A DNA stretch of 64,000 nt from Nectonema munidae (lineage: Eukaryota; Nematomorpha; Nectonematoida; Nectonematidae). The stretch lies in the NCBI GenBank assembly GCA_030549495.1, contig JAUIRK010000293.1, positions 496,001-560,000 on the forward strand, given 5' to 3'. Shown here one piece after another: positions 24,701-33,726 of this stretch. A program made the translations under genes and the position numbers. Below the pieces are notes generated by a model. The model saw only the letters and a list, made by a program, of their open reading frames with translations. It was not told where the DNA came from and searched no databases. The stretch's first letter is position 1; every line of letters starts with the position of its first letter.

Positions 24701-27700
24701 AATAAATGTTACGTCATCTATGCTTATATGACAGAAGAAAAAATTTTGAATTACACAAAGTGACAGGTTAGGTATAAAATTCTTTCAAGATGATATTTTT
24801 TATTCATCTTTTTAAAAAATTGTTTTATAACTTAAAAATCTTGAACAAAAAATTTAATTAATATCTTCCTTTTTTGGACTAAAACTTCAGCAATTGCTGA
24901 AATATTATGTGAATACAAATATGTTGAACCTCTATATTTATTCATATATTTTTTTTACATAAATATAAACATTGGTCTTTTGTATTTTTGCTCAACTGTT
25001 TTTCATGTATTTGGATACTTCTCTTTAGACCTGTTTGCAGTTGATGCTCATAACATTCAGACGAGAACTGGCCGAATCTGCATATAATTTGAACCAACTC
25101 ATCACGGACCAAACTATTGAAATCAAAAACGAACCGACCAAGTCGTATATAGTCATTAAGATAGATTGAAAATAAACGGGAAATTTCTTTAGCTATTTTA
25201 ATTTTATCGAAAAAAGATAATTAATTAATTTATTCTTTAGATATAAAGGACCTATAAGATATATCGTCGATCTACACTCACTGGATATCCTAACATTATA
25301 AGGAAGCAAACTGAACAATACAAAACACGAAACCTACTCAATAACGTTAATGAGTGGCTTAATAACCCATCTTAAAAACATCAGATTCACTGAACTAAGC
25401 ACTCAATTACAAATGCTTTCACCGAACATCAATTTTTTTTAAATTAATTTCAATTACAATTCTTTTTTACTTTACTATGTTAGGAAGAAATATGTAGCTC
25501 CCTCCACCCCTTTCTAAATATATTTAACTTATCTCTAATCTTTGTATTCTCTTTTTAGATTTATTTGTATGGCAAAGATTCGACTAATGTGACTTATAAA
25601 GATTTTGTACACAAAGAACTTATTCTCTTCAGTAACATGGATAACGAACGCTCCATATCTTTCGCTTTAGATGGTAATGTATTTTCTTTTTAAATTTTAC
25701 TGCAAAGTTGTGCTGTGTTTATTCAGAGATCAAAAAGGCCAGTTTGCCATCATGCAGATTGCACCCCTTGATATTTCTATGTACATTGGTCATTTTGATT
25801 CCCCTTTTTGTGGTAGACAGATAAAACTCTGTGACTTTGTTTTTATTATTTGTCTGTCAACAAAATGTATATAATCTATATTTAACATGCAAAGTGTAGC
25901 TCGCCTTCCCAAATTGCTATAAGTTTTAAAATTCTACTTCCAGTCGAAATTTTTGATGCTTTAACAAAGTCACCATCCCATTATCTTCATTAAAAAGCAT
26001 AACATTTACTATGCTAGGGCAAAGAGTGGTAGATTATGATACATTGAATATTACATTCATTTTATCTATAACTTGTTAAAAGCATTTTATCATGACATTT
26101 TTGGTGATTCTTCAACATGTTTTACAATTGGCATATTTCTTCTTTTTAATTGTTTCTGAACTTATCAAAAATGTTTAAAACTTCATGTATCGTTTTTAAT
26201 CTTCGAGCCTACTCATATGTAACTTTTCATAATGACCGCTCCTCCTAAGAAGGTGATTTCGAATCTTTTATATGATTTTTATTTTTGCAACTCTATAATT
26301 TTTATGAAATATGTTCACTTTTATCAATATTTGTGAAACTTTGTATTTAGTTTTTAAGTTAAATTTTGACTTCGTTTAAATGTGATGATTCGCAAATCCG
26401 AATTATAAATAAGATTATTCCTACAACTAAAAATCTTTCCATTTAGTTTTTAGGGTAAATTTTGAACTAGTTAAAGTGTAACACTTATGGGAATTATTTT
26501 CACGACACTTAAACCCATTCACTTATGGTCAAAGCCATGCAAAATAGTTAACCTACTTACTTTGTGGGGAAACCGTTTAGCAGAAGCTTGGATCTAACTC
26601 ATCTACATGTATTATATATTATATTATTATTATAAATATATATATATTATTTCTCGCTATATGTAGAAGCCTTCAAAAAGCCAGCAGTACCTCATTGTTG
26701 ATTTTTGCGGGTTGGCTGAAATTACCCTTGTTTATCGCTGCTGCTGCGAAAGTGTAACAAAATTCTACACTTTTCCCTGAGAGTATTTGCTTTTATGGAA
26801 ATACTCTCTCAGTTTGAACAAAGCCTTGTTTTGAACTGATAGATTATACTCATATAGAGATAGTATAATCTAGGGGCTAACAACAACAACAACTTATGGG
26901 AATTCGAATTATAAATAAGATTAATTAGATTTCCAACACTTAACCCATTTAGTACCATTGTTCCCAAAAGTAACGCTACGACTTCAGCAAACTCTATTTA
27001 ATTCTGTTTAAAACAAGAGTCCATCTGCGTTTCCTTCGGGAACACTGGTACTAAATGGGTTAAAATGAGTTCAAAAAAGTTAGAATGCAAAAAAAAGTAT
27101 TAAAAACATTAGATTTTAGACACACCAATCTATGCTAGACTATCTCAGTTGATCACTAACTAGTTCTAGGAGCTAATAAAAATATCAATTCTTTGATAGT
27201 GGTATAGCGTGCTTCTATGCATAGATGAGCTATTGCTATCCTTCAATTTTGTTTTCGTTACAAATAGATAGATGATATTTTAAAATATGAAGCTCTAGAA
27301 TTTAATTTCAACCTGATTTCGATATTATTCAATATTAATAATAAATTTAGCTCTTTTAAAAAATCTTGTAAAATAGATGACCTTGAAATTTGCTGCAACG
27401 GTTCTTTGTGATAATAAAATTAACATAAGTTTAATATTTCAGTAAACATCAATTTTATAGGTCATCACTTTAGTGAATTCGTTAGTTAGTTTGTTTAGTC
27501 GATTATTTATTGAGTTAGTAAGTCATATCTATGTCTTTAAATAAGCTGGTTAGTTTTTATCAAAATTCTTATTTTAGTTTTGTGCTAAAAATTCAATTTG
27601 CTCTGTATTTTTCGAAGGCCTATGAGAGGGATGCTCTGTGGTGATTCTATTTCAATATATACTCAAATTAGTTTGTTATGTTAATAAGATACCTTAGATT

Positions 27701-30700
27701 AAGTGTAAATGTAATAAAAATAAGCATTGTTTCTATTTGTAGGTCTCAAGCCAGGTCAACGCAAAGTCTTGTTTACCTGCATCAAAAGGAATGACAAAAG
27801 AGAAGTGAAAGTTGCACAGTTGGCTGGCTCTATAGCAGAAATGTCTGCCTACCATCATGGCGAGGTTTCAAATTAGGTTAAATGCATCTTTCATTTTTTT
27901 AATCCTTTTTTGAAACTTTTTAGGCTTCCCTAATGTCTACTGTGATAAACATGGCTCAAAACTTTGTTGGCAGCAACAATATAAATCTCTTAGAGCCTGT
28001 AGGCCAATTTGGCACTCGTTTACACGGAGGCAAAGATTCTGCAAGTCCAAGATACATCTTCACAAAGTTGAGGTAAAGCAATACTGTCAAAAATGTCTCA
28101 TGAGAATTCAATTTTGTAACTTTTGTTCGAGTTCATGACTTTCTTCTGTTTTTCTTTTCAAGTGTTCTAACTCGTCTCTTGTTCAATCCAAAAGACGACC
28201 CTATTTTACCGTCTCAGTATGAAGACGGGCAAAAAATAGAACCGCAGTTTTATATGCCAATAATTCCCATGTGTCTTGTGAATGGAGCGGAGGGTATCGG
28301 AACCGGCTGGTCCACCAAAGTTCCTAATTACAATCCAAAAGATATTATTGGTAATGTTTCTTGTTCTTTAAAAATCATATATACATGCTGGACAATTTGT
28401 AGAAAATATCAGACTCTTGCTTGACAACAAAGAGCTCAAAGCTATGAAACCTTTCTACAATAACTTCAAAGGAGAGATGAAACAAGTTACTACAAAGACA
28501 GTATCATTTGGAGAAGTGGCGTACCTAGATGACACGAGTATTGAAATAACGGAACTTCCCATTAAAAAGTGGACGCAAGATTACAAAGAAAATGTTCTAG
28601 AAGTTTTTATGAATGGCACTGAAAAAGTTCCTCCCAAGATTCTCGATTACAAAGATTACAATACCGACAAGTCTGTCAAATTCATTGTATCGATGAGTAG
28701 GGATCGTTTTAAGGAGGCTGAAAAAGAAGTATACTTATTTAATAGCCCTTTCAGGACCAGAATTTTGAAGAGTTATCGTCTGCTTTTATTTTACTGCAAT
28801 TTTCTATATTCAAAGCAGGCGATTTTAATTTCTTCAGACACCGCTTTCGCACTGGCCACCAAGGGTCAATGCTATACATAATTTTATTTTCTTTCTTGTT
28901 TGTAAATGTAGGGATTTCACAAATTTTTCAAACTGACTAACGTAATCTCTACCGAAAACCTCGTTTTGTTCAGTCCAACAGGCTTGATCAACCGCTATGA
29001 AACACCTTTGGACATTCTGAAAGAGTTCTTCCTTGTCCGTTTCGAGTACTATGCAAAGAGGAAAGTGTATATGGAAGGGGTGCTTGGGGCTGAAGCGTGC
29101 AAACTGAACAATCAAGCCCGATTCATCTTGGAAAAAGTCAATGGCACCATCATTTTGGAGAATGTGAAGAAGTCAGCTATTTATGAACAACTCCTTCAAA
29201 AAGGCTATGACTCAGATCCTTTAAAAGTATTATATTCTTAAATCCTTTATCCCTTCCCTTTAATTCATGCATGCGAAATAAATTTGTGACAAATCTTTTA
29301 AGCAAAACAAGCGCTAAAGAAATTTTAGCATCTCGAACCGATTAATTTTACTAATTAAAGCTAAAGCTGAAGCAATAAGATGTTTTCTCCCCGGACTCCC
29401 AAAATTTTGTAAAAACCACTTTATTAACTAAGTAAACAAAGGTATACAAGTGATGCGATTGTTTTTCTTTTGTTCTTAGAGTTAGCTATTATTTGCCTCT
29501 TTTAATTAATATTTGTTGAAGTTTAATTGCATATAAAAAAACCTAAATCGAGTATGGTACATAATTGAACCAATATTGAAAGTCTACTCACAAGCTGAGC
29601 AAGTCTTTTAACGATATGAAAAAGATATAAAATTCAAAATTATTGGTGGTGCGAAAGGCGTTTTTACTCCCCCTTAAAATCAGATGGGGGCGTCTTCCCG
29701 TATGGGCTCTCCTGGTCAATAAATTAATTAATATCTTGGAACATATGAGGTGACAAAAATGGTATGCTTGATAACTAGTATTTAGGCAAAGCGATTGTTT
29801 GTGTTTTGATGACTCCAAAGCTTTGTCAAGCTCATAATTTATTTAATATATACACATAGATAGATTCTCATCGTTTAGTAAACATATTTTTGAAATTAGG
29901 CTTGGAAAATGAAAGCAAACAAAGAGGATTTTCAATACGAAAAAGGCTTGGAAGAGAATGAAGAAGATGTGGATGCAGAGAAGGAGACAGAAGATTCCGT
30001 GGATTACGATTATTTGTTAGCAATGGCTTTGTGGTCCTTGACCAAGGAGAGAGTTGACGAGTTGTTGAAGAAACGGGATCAAAAAGTATTAATTACAATC
30101 TAGACAAATTTACTCCTAGTTTGTTATGAGCAACATACTAACTAATTTATTAATAAACTAGATCTTAGTAAAACTGGCTATATCTTATATTCTAAATGCA
30201 GCTCATCCAAGAGAAATCTTTTAATGCGGTACAACACCCATTTGACCAAAAGCATTTCAAATTAAAAATATGGTCTAATTAATGTACATCAAACTACAAG
30301 TTATCATTTATTTAAACCAATATGCTAAAACATGGCCGTATTAAAGTAATGTAGTAACATTTACCATTTTAAACATAAGTTTTAAAGATAAGATCTTATC
30401 AAGGAAAACCTTTAGAAAAAACATTTAACAAATGCTTTTCTGGCATTCTTAGGTGCTTCTGATAACATCATGAAATCAATTTGCCTTAGAATGCTTAGTC
30501 TTGCTAGGCCAACAAGTTGAGCTTGTGACATAGCAGACCGCAATAAATTTTTATAGGTTTAAATTTACTGTAGTTGGAATTGTCAACAATATTTCAAGTG
30601 TCCACGGTGTTACCTGTTGCTAAACGCCGTGTTTTGTATAATATATATAATATTAATAAACGGAATTATTTTAGAATACAGAATTGAACATTTTAAAGAA

Positions 30701-32671
30701 AAAAACTCCAAAAGATTTGTGGCTGGAAGATTTAGATGAATTTTCTTTAGAATATGAGAAGTATTTAAAAAAGGAAAAAGAAGAGTTAATGGAAGATATT
30801 GTAAATAATAAGAGCACAAGCAGCAAAGGCTCCAAAAAGGGCTCCTCCAAAAAAGTACTTTTTTAACCGACTTTGAATGATCCTATTTAAAAGATTTTAT
30901 TCAGTCAACGTGTGCGACTTTTCTTCCTTCTGTTGATTCTGAGAGAATTGATCCCAAGATTGATTTCGATCTCGAAGTCAGACTGGAAAAAGTAAAGTCC
31001 AGGAAAGCTGCCGTAGACGAAAACGGAAATCCCATTCCGAAAAGGTCTAAGAAGGAGACTCAGCCCAAGACATCTAAAAAAGAAGCACCTGCGACCATAG
31101 CTTCCAATCCCCCAAAGGAAAACCAACCAAATATTTTACGTAAATTATATCTCATTAATTTTACTTCCTTAAAACTAGAAGCAACGAAAAAATTTAATTA
31201 TCAAAACGCCAAAATTTCGCGCAAAATGAAAAATAGTTAAATGTTTTTGCAAAAAATAGACATAAATTTTTTATTTAAATATAAAAGGATACATTTCAAA
31301 GAACATAATTTTGAGAAATATTTTCTTAAAAAATAAACTCAAATAACGAAAGCCAGTTTTTTACAAAAATATTATATAATAAATATTATATATAAATTAT
31401 ATAGTTTTTATATAAAAATATTATAACCTATAAAGATTTAAATATTGAATCTTATAAAAGATCGAAATAAAACGATATATTCATTAAGATTTTTCATATC
31501 ATTTAAAAATATGTTAGATTTATAATAATATATGAAATTTAATTGAGTTTAGCCTCTTTAAAATTTATTACCGTGGATATCAATGTTCTTGCAAGAGTGC
31601 GCAACGCATAAAAAATGGGAAATAATATACATTGTATATATTATACAATAAAAAGTAGGGATGAAATAAGTACCTTGTTTTTAGAACCGGTTCCGGCATC
31701 GTATAAATATCTTATATAATACTAATAAAATAAGTAAGATATTCATTATATCTACTGTTTTAGTTTTTTAAACAAAATTGTCTTGAATAGATGGCGATGT
31801 TTTTAAACTTTTCTTGAATTTTTTGTTAATTAATTCTAAAAGTAGGTAAAGGATTCAAATTTGATTCACAAATGTTATTTGTGTTTTTAAAAATTACACC
31901 TCTTCCAATATTGTGTATAATGGTAATTGTTAGGTTTGCATGTAAGTTTTAGTAGGTTTATGAACTATTATGTATACCTACCAAAATTGTTAAATACTCG
32001 CTATTAAGTTTTTAAAATTTTTACAAAATCTAGATTACTTACAAAAAAGTACACTTTTGTTGACCTAATACTTGGGCTTCTTTTATACAATCTTTAAAAA
32101 AAAGATTATTTACGCGTTTGCTATTAGAATGCAATAGTTGAAAATTTTGATAAATATTCAAAAAAAAAACCTTTGAATTAAAATTAAGAATTTTAACTGG
32201 AAATGTTGTTTCTCATTTAAACGAATCGTTTAGAAGCTTTTTCCAAAGTGAAACCGAAAGAAAAAGATCTAAGTGACATTGATACTTCAGATGATGTTTC
32301 TTTAGTCTCTGGAGATGTTGAAATCGTTGCAAGCAATGAAGAATGTAGTGATTTCGAAGCTGAAATTCTTGGTAAAATTGTGCACTTTTACTGATTTTGT
32401 GATTAATTTTATTTGCCTAATTTAAAAAAAAGCGGAAAAAGAAATTTCAGAGCCTAAAAAGTTAAAAGTCACTAAGAACACAACGAGTAAAAATGCTAAG
32501 AAAAATGCTCCTCGAGGCAAAAGGGCCCAGATTCTTAGTGAAGATGAAGAATTTGTGATCGATGATTATTCTAATGGTATTGCAAATGAAGGTGATGTCG
32601 AACCTGTAAAAAAATCTGCCAGATCAACTAATAAAAAGCAATATAATTTCGACAGCAGTGATGAAAATTAA
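10418..32671 (+). CDS. TOP2: DNA topoisomerase II (complete gene, 24 coding exons)
   Basis: Type IIA topoisomerase: an ATP-driven nuclear enzyme that passes one duplex through a double-strand break in another, needed for chromosome condensation and segregation. Coding exons: 10418-10552, 12247-12337, 12395-12458, 12511-12754, 17901-18113, 20028-20201, 20353-20454, 20514-20711, 20771-21010, 22414-22650, 23513-23618, 23666-23775, 23829-23921, 25559-25673, 27743-27864, 27924-28072, 28163-28350, 28403-28728, 28912-29226, 29900-30085, 30675-30854, 30905-31139, 32234-32371, 32433-32671. They sum to 4200 nt, 1399 residues plus TAA, with every junction in phase. Human TOP2A has about 1530 residues; the difference lies mainly in the poorly conserved C-terminus. 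All introns are GT-AG except intron 10 (GC-AG). Eleven introns are only 47-90 nt; the largest is 5.1 kb. The ATG at 10418 gives a short leader before [20 protein letters not shown], as in other eukaryotes. No frameshift or missing catalytic residue is seen. Confidence 0.97.
10755..11037. repeat. Possible MITE with GGACAATTACC ends (TOP2 intron 1)
   Basis: GGACAATTACCGCCGTACAA near 10758-10777 is mirrored by TTGTTCGGGGGTAATTGTCC at 11013-11032. The AT-rich middle has no coding. No clear target duplication was found. Confidence 0.38.
11441..11838 (+). mobile_element. 398-bp hAT (ZMYM1-like) internally deleted copy with target duplication
   Basis: The left end is CAGGGTCGTTCGC and the right end is GAGGACGCCCTTG (inverted: CAAGGGCGTCCTC). 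The 8-bp flanks are TATATTGC (11433-11440) and TATACTGC (11839-11846), a target duplication with one change. Inside, around 11510-11680, lies the C-terminal dimerisation part of a hAT transposase ([20 protein letters not shown], then a broken continuation). Everything upstream in the transposase has been lost. A G-rich run follows the left end. It is a non-autonomous derivative sitting in TOP2 intron 1. Confidence 0.85.
13635..13679 (-). repeat. 45-bp scrap of the intron-4 LINE
   Basis: The stretch TGTATTTTTAGCATTCTTTT followed by AACTTTCTATGATAGCA is almost identical to 16036-16075 within the LINE lower in the same intron; one or two bases differ. No other part of the LINE is found around it. 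Confidence 0.6.
14359..14419. repeat. hAT-like terminus with G-rich hairpin
   Basis: CAGGGGCGCACCTAATG at 14360 looks like a hAT end. It is followed by GGGAGGGGGGCGAA (14386-14399) and, after a loop of 7 bases, its near-perfect complement TTCGCCCCCTCCC (14407-14419). No matching right end was found, so element identity is open. Confidence 0.45.
15545..17300 (-). mobile_element. CR1/Jockey-like LINE lacking its 3' half, broken
   Basis: Read on the - strand from 17300 down. A possible ORF1 start lies near 17300. Zinc knuckles lie at about 17210-17125 (HKHTLQNC, then [13 protein letters not shown], a Cx2Cx3Hx4C box). An AP endonuclease motif [10 protein letters not shown] is at 16727-16762 and another endonuclease piece near 16350-16420 ([12 protein letters not shown]). 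The region before RT is at 15888-15553 ([15 protein letters not shown], then [10 protein letters not shown]). Several frame breaks separate these. The similarity ends before RT motif A, so the 3' half is missing, which is unusual since LINEs normally lose the 5' end. It lies in TOP2 intron 4. Confidence 0.8.
17901..20711 (+). CDS. TOP2: TOP2 exons 5-8: end of ATPase and transducer
   Basis: Residues 179-407. Exon 5 (TWRNNM... to ...LNGSPVP) is taken to end at 18113 before GTAAAC, although the frame stays open 30 bases further. The joined [10 protein letters not shown] then aligns without a gap to the known family, whereas the longer reading would need a non-GT donor. Exon 6 carries [20 protein letters not shown] and exon 7 [16 protein letters not shown]. 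Exon 8 has [12 protein letters not shown], containing the QTK loop (residues 362-364) whose Lys contacts the ATP phosphate. Introns 7 and 8 are 59 nt each. Confidence 0.95.
18114..20027. other. TOP2 intron 5 (1.9 kb)
   Basis: GTAAAC donor, TTTTTTAG acceptor. It holds a 134-bp tandem duplication at 19311-19579. The open frames at 18849-19121 have no recognisable similarity. Confidence 0.7.
19311..19579. repeat. Tandem duplication, two copies of about 134 bp
   Basis: The segment beginning ATCTAAATCAGAAATATCGT at 19311 recurs at 19445 and runs to about 19579. The two copies differ only by the length of an A run. Near-identity means a recent duplication. It lies in TOP2 intron 5 and does not touch an exon. 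Confidence 0.9.
20771..22650 (+). CDS. TOP2: TOP2 exons 9-10: TOPRIM domain
   Basis: Residues 408-566. Exon 9 contains [18 protein letters not shown]448 is the general acid/base and Mg ligand. Exon 10 contains [18 protein letters not shown]528, D530 and D532 form the DxDxD metal site. Exon 10 ends FITPIVK at 22650 and is followed by GCAAGG, a GC splice donor. Intron 9 (21011-22413) is 1.4 kb with no recognised content. Confidence 0.96.
21011..22413. other. TOP2 intron 9, no recognised content
   Basis: A 1.4-kb AT-rich intron. A (TA)n-like patch near 21725-21740 and another near 21877-21890. No transposon ends or coding found. Confidence 0.6.
22651..23512 (+). other. TOP2 intron 10, GC-AG type
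   Basis: The exon ends ...CCC ATC GTC AAG and the intron opens GCAAGG. The acceptor is TTTTTAG before GCTTCCAAGGG. The upstream GTC could serve only by dropping the conserved VK of FITPIVK. The AAG|GCAAGG context matches the strong consensus that GC donors need. An (AAT)n run lies at about 23460-23481. Confidence 0.8.
23513..28728 (+). CDS. TOP2: TOP2 exons 11-18: breakage-reunion core with active-site tyrosine
   Basis: Residues 567-969. Order: [83 protein letters not shown]. Then [15 protein letters not shown] follows, in which R791-Y792 is the catalytic pair that forms the 5'-phosphotyrosyl link to DNA (codon in exon 16, about 28050-28056). Exon 17 has [18 protein letters not shown] and exon 18 [19 protein letters not shown]. 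Exon 12 is taken to end at 23775 (SIEL) before GTACTT, because the next exon starts AFSKK. Introns 11, 12 and 17 are 47, 53 and 52 nt. Confidence 0.95.
24286..24394. mobile_element. piggyBac-type MITE, copy 1 (TOP2 intron 13)
   Basis: TTAA (24282-24285) precedes CCGGTTGTCGAC and GTCGTTAACGGG precedes TTAA (24395-24398). TTAA target duplication and CC/GG-terminated inverted ends are the piggyBac signature. The interior carries ATCGTCTG/CTGCTTT words shared with the next copy. The ends are worn. Confidence 0.55.
24472..24601. mobile_element. piggyBac-type MITE, copy 2 (TOP2 intron 13)
   Basis: TTAA (24468-24471), then CCCATTTACGGCCAATGTTC; the right end GGCCTTAAATGGG is followed by TTAA (24602-24605). 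The interior has TCGTCTGCTTTT and TCGTCTGCGTTT words. No coding. Confidence 0.72.
24606..25558. other. Rest of TOP2 intron 13
   Basis: No coding similarity or repeat ends recognised; strongly AT-rich. Confidence 0.5.
25674..26939. other. First part of TOP2 intron 14
   Basis: Non-coding. A (TA)n patch lies near 26610-26645. A 26.57-26.90 kb segment ends in (AAC)n, which might be the tail of a short retroposon, but no RNA polymerase III boxes were convincing. Confidence 0.4.
26944..27059. mobile_element. piggyBac-type MITE, copy 3 (TOP2 intron 14)
   Basis: TTAA (26940-26943) precedes CCCATTTAGTACCATTGTTC; the right end is the inverse with a single mismatch and is followed by TTAA (27060-27063). 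The element is 116 bp with no coding. The inner sequence (ACTTCAGCAAACTC, AAAACAAGAGT) recurs in inverted orientation in copy 4 in an SRF intron. Confidence 0.85.
27064..27742. other. Rest of TOP2 intron 14
   Basis: Nothing recognisable beyond the acceptor CTATTTGTAG. Confidence 0.45.
28912..32671 (+). CDS. TOP2: TOP2 exons 19-24: coiled-coil gate end and C-terminal tail
   Basis: Residues 970-1399. Exon 19 carries [20 protein letters not shown] and [10 protein letters not shown]; exon 20 [20 protein letters not shown]; exon 21 [20 protein letters not shown]. Together these are the end of the coiled-coil C-gate. Exons 22-24 encode a tail rich in K, S, D and E with basic clusters likely to serve nuclear import ([11 protein letters not shown]) and an acidic end ([10 protein letters not shown]) resembling the family's terminus. 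Intron 21 is 50 nt and intron 23 is 61 nt. Exons 22-24 are the least conserved and rest partly on phase and splice sites. Confidence 0.9.
29227..29899. other. TOP2 intron 19
   Basis: Non-coding. A locally GC-rich patch at 29640-29730 (CTCCCCCTTAAAATCAGATG, then GGGGGCGTC) resembles transposon end sequence, but no pair of ends was found. Confidence 0.4.
30086..30674. other. TOP2 intron 20
   Basis: Non-coding; nothing recognised. Confidence 0.45.
31140..32233. other. TOP2 intron 22
   Basis: A 1.1-kb, very AT-rich intron (GTAAATT to CGTTTAG) with short ATATTATA-type runs near 31365-31440 and 31628-31655. No coding. Confidence 0.5.
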
Positions 32672-32724
32672 TAAATAGTTTTCATCTTTTCTATTTGTAG
32701 TTTTTTTAATGTCCAATTTAGTCT

Positions 32725-32730
32725 AATAAA
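32725..32730 (+). promoter_or_regulatory. Poly(A) signal AATAAA of TOP2
   Basis: AATAAA lies 54 bases after the TOP2 stop at 32669-32671. A second AATAAA overlaps the stop codon itself (32670-32675) but is too close to be the likely one. Confidence 0.55.
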
Positions 32731-33307
32731 TGATATACATTTTTCCCATTTTTCTGTTTGACGCGAAAATTGTATACGTTTTTGTGGTTATTTATTATAA
32801 GGTTATGCTAGCAGCTAACAGTTTTGATTCGCTTAAAATAGTTAAGTTAAAATTCAGATATAAGAATGATGAACGATTTTGGTACCATTGCTAACGAAAG
32901 TAACTAGGTTTTATAGTTACAACCCATTGCACTGAATATTTAGATAGCTATTTCTAAAATATCTATTATTCACGTTTTGTAGACGAAATGGGTACTTTTT
33001 GTATGTTTCAATACAACGTTCTCGTATGCTAATGGAATTTTTCATGGGAAGTCAGCCATTCATGTTATAATTGGCACATTAAGTGAAAATGTCTTTTTTC
33101 TTTGAAAGCAAAATTGAAATTTTGTGAACAACAATATAAGATTTAATTATTCTTACCCACAAAACCAAAATATTGATAGATAATTAATATACAGTATTAA
33201 GTTACTATATTAATATACAGTATTAAGTTTAGTGATAAAGAAGTTTCTTTATCATTAAAATTCATTCGTCACAGAAAGCAAAGATGTTTCCAAACTACGG
33301 TCTAGTT

Positions 33308-33718
33308 CTGTATTTCTCAACTTTTTTTTACTCATGGACCCCTTTTTTTCTTCGTGGACCCCTTCATAAAAATTGGACAAGAAATATTTATTTTAATATT
33401 TATCACTAATAAAATTTTTGAGGTTATGATAAAGAAAATAGTATATCCTTAGAATTCATATTGAAATGAAAGCAAATCTAATGCAACAATTTTTATAATA
33501 AAAAAGAAAGACATTTAATGATCCCTGTGGTTGATGCTGCTCAACGAGATTCTTTATATCTGGTTGCATTGAAGTTAATGCTAGTCGTAAAGCACCTCTT
33601 TTTACGATGTCAAGTCTATTGCGAACTTTTTTTAATAAAAACCATTATGAGATGGTTTTCTTTTGGACCATCAAAATATCATTGTGGACTACCAATTTAT
33701 AATTGTTGAGAAACGCTG
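33308..33718. mobile_element. 411-bp hAT MITE with perfect 8-bp target duplication
   Basis: The left end CTGTATTTCTCAAC is mirrored by GTTGAGAAACGCTG. Both flanks are GTCTAGTT (33300-33307 and 33719-33726). The sub-terminal parts carry TCATGGACCCC/TCGTGGACCCC and TTGTGGACTACC. No transposase coding. The ends resemble Charlie-type hAT elements. Confidence 0.9.
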
Positions 33719-33726
33719 GTCTAGTT

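Noticed and set aside
26570-26895. SINE-like segment ending in (AAC)n
   Set aside because: No convincing A and B boxes and no flanking duplication; the AAC run alone is too weak.
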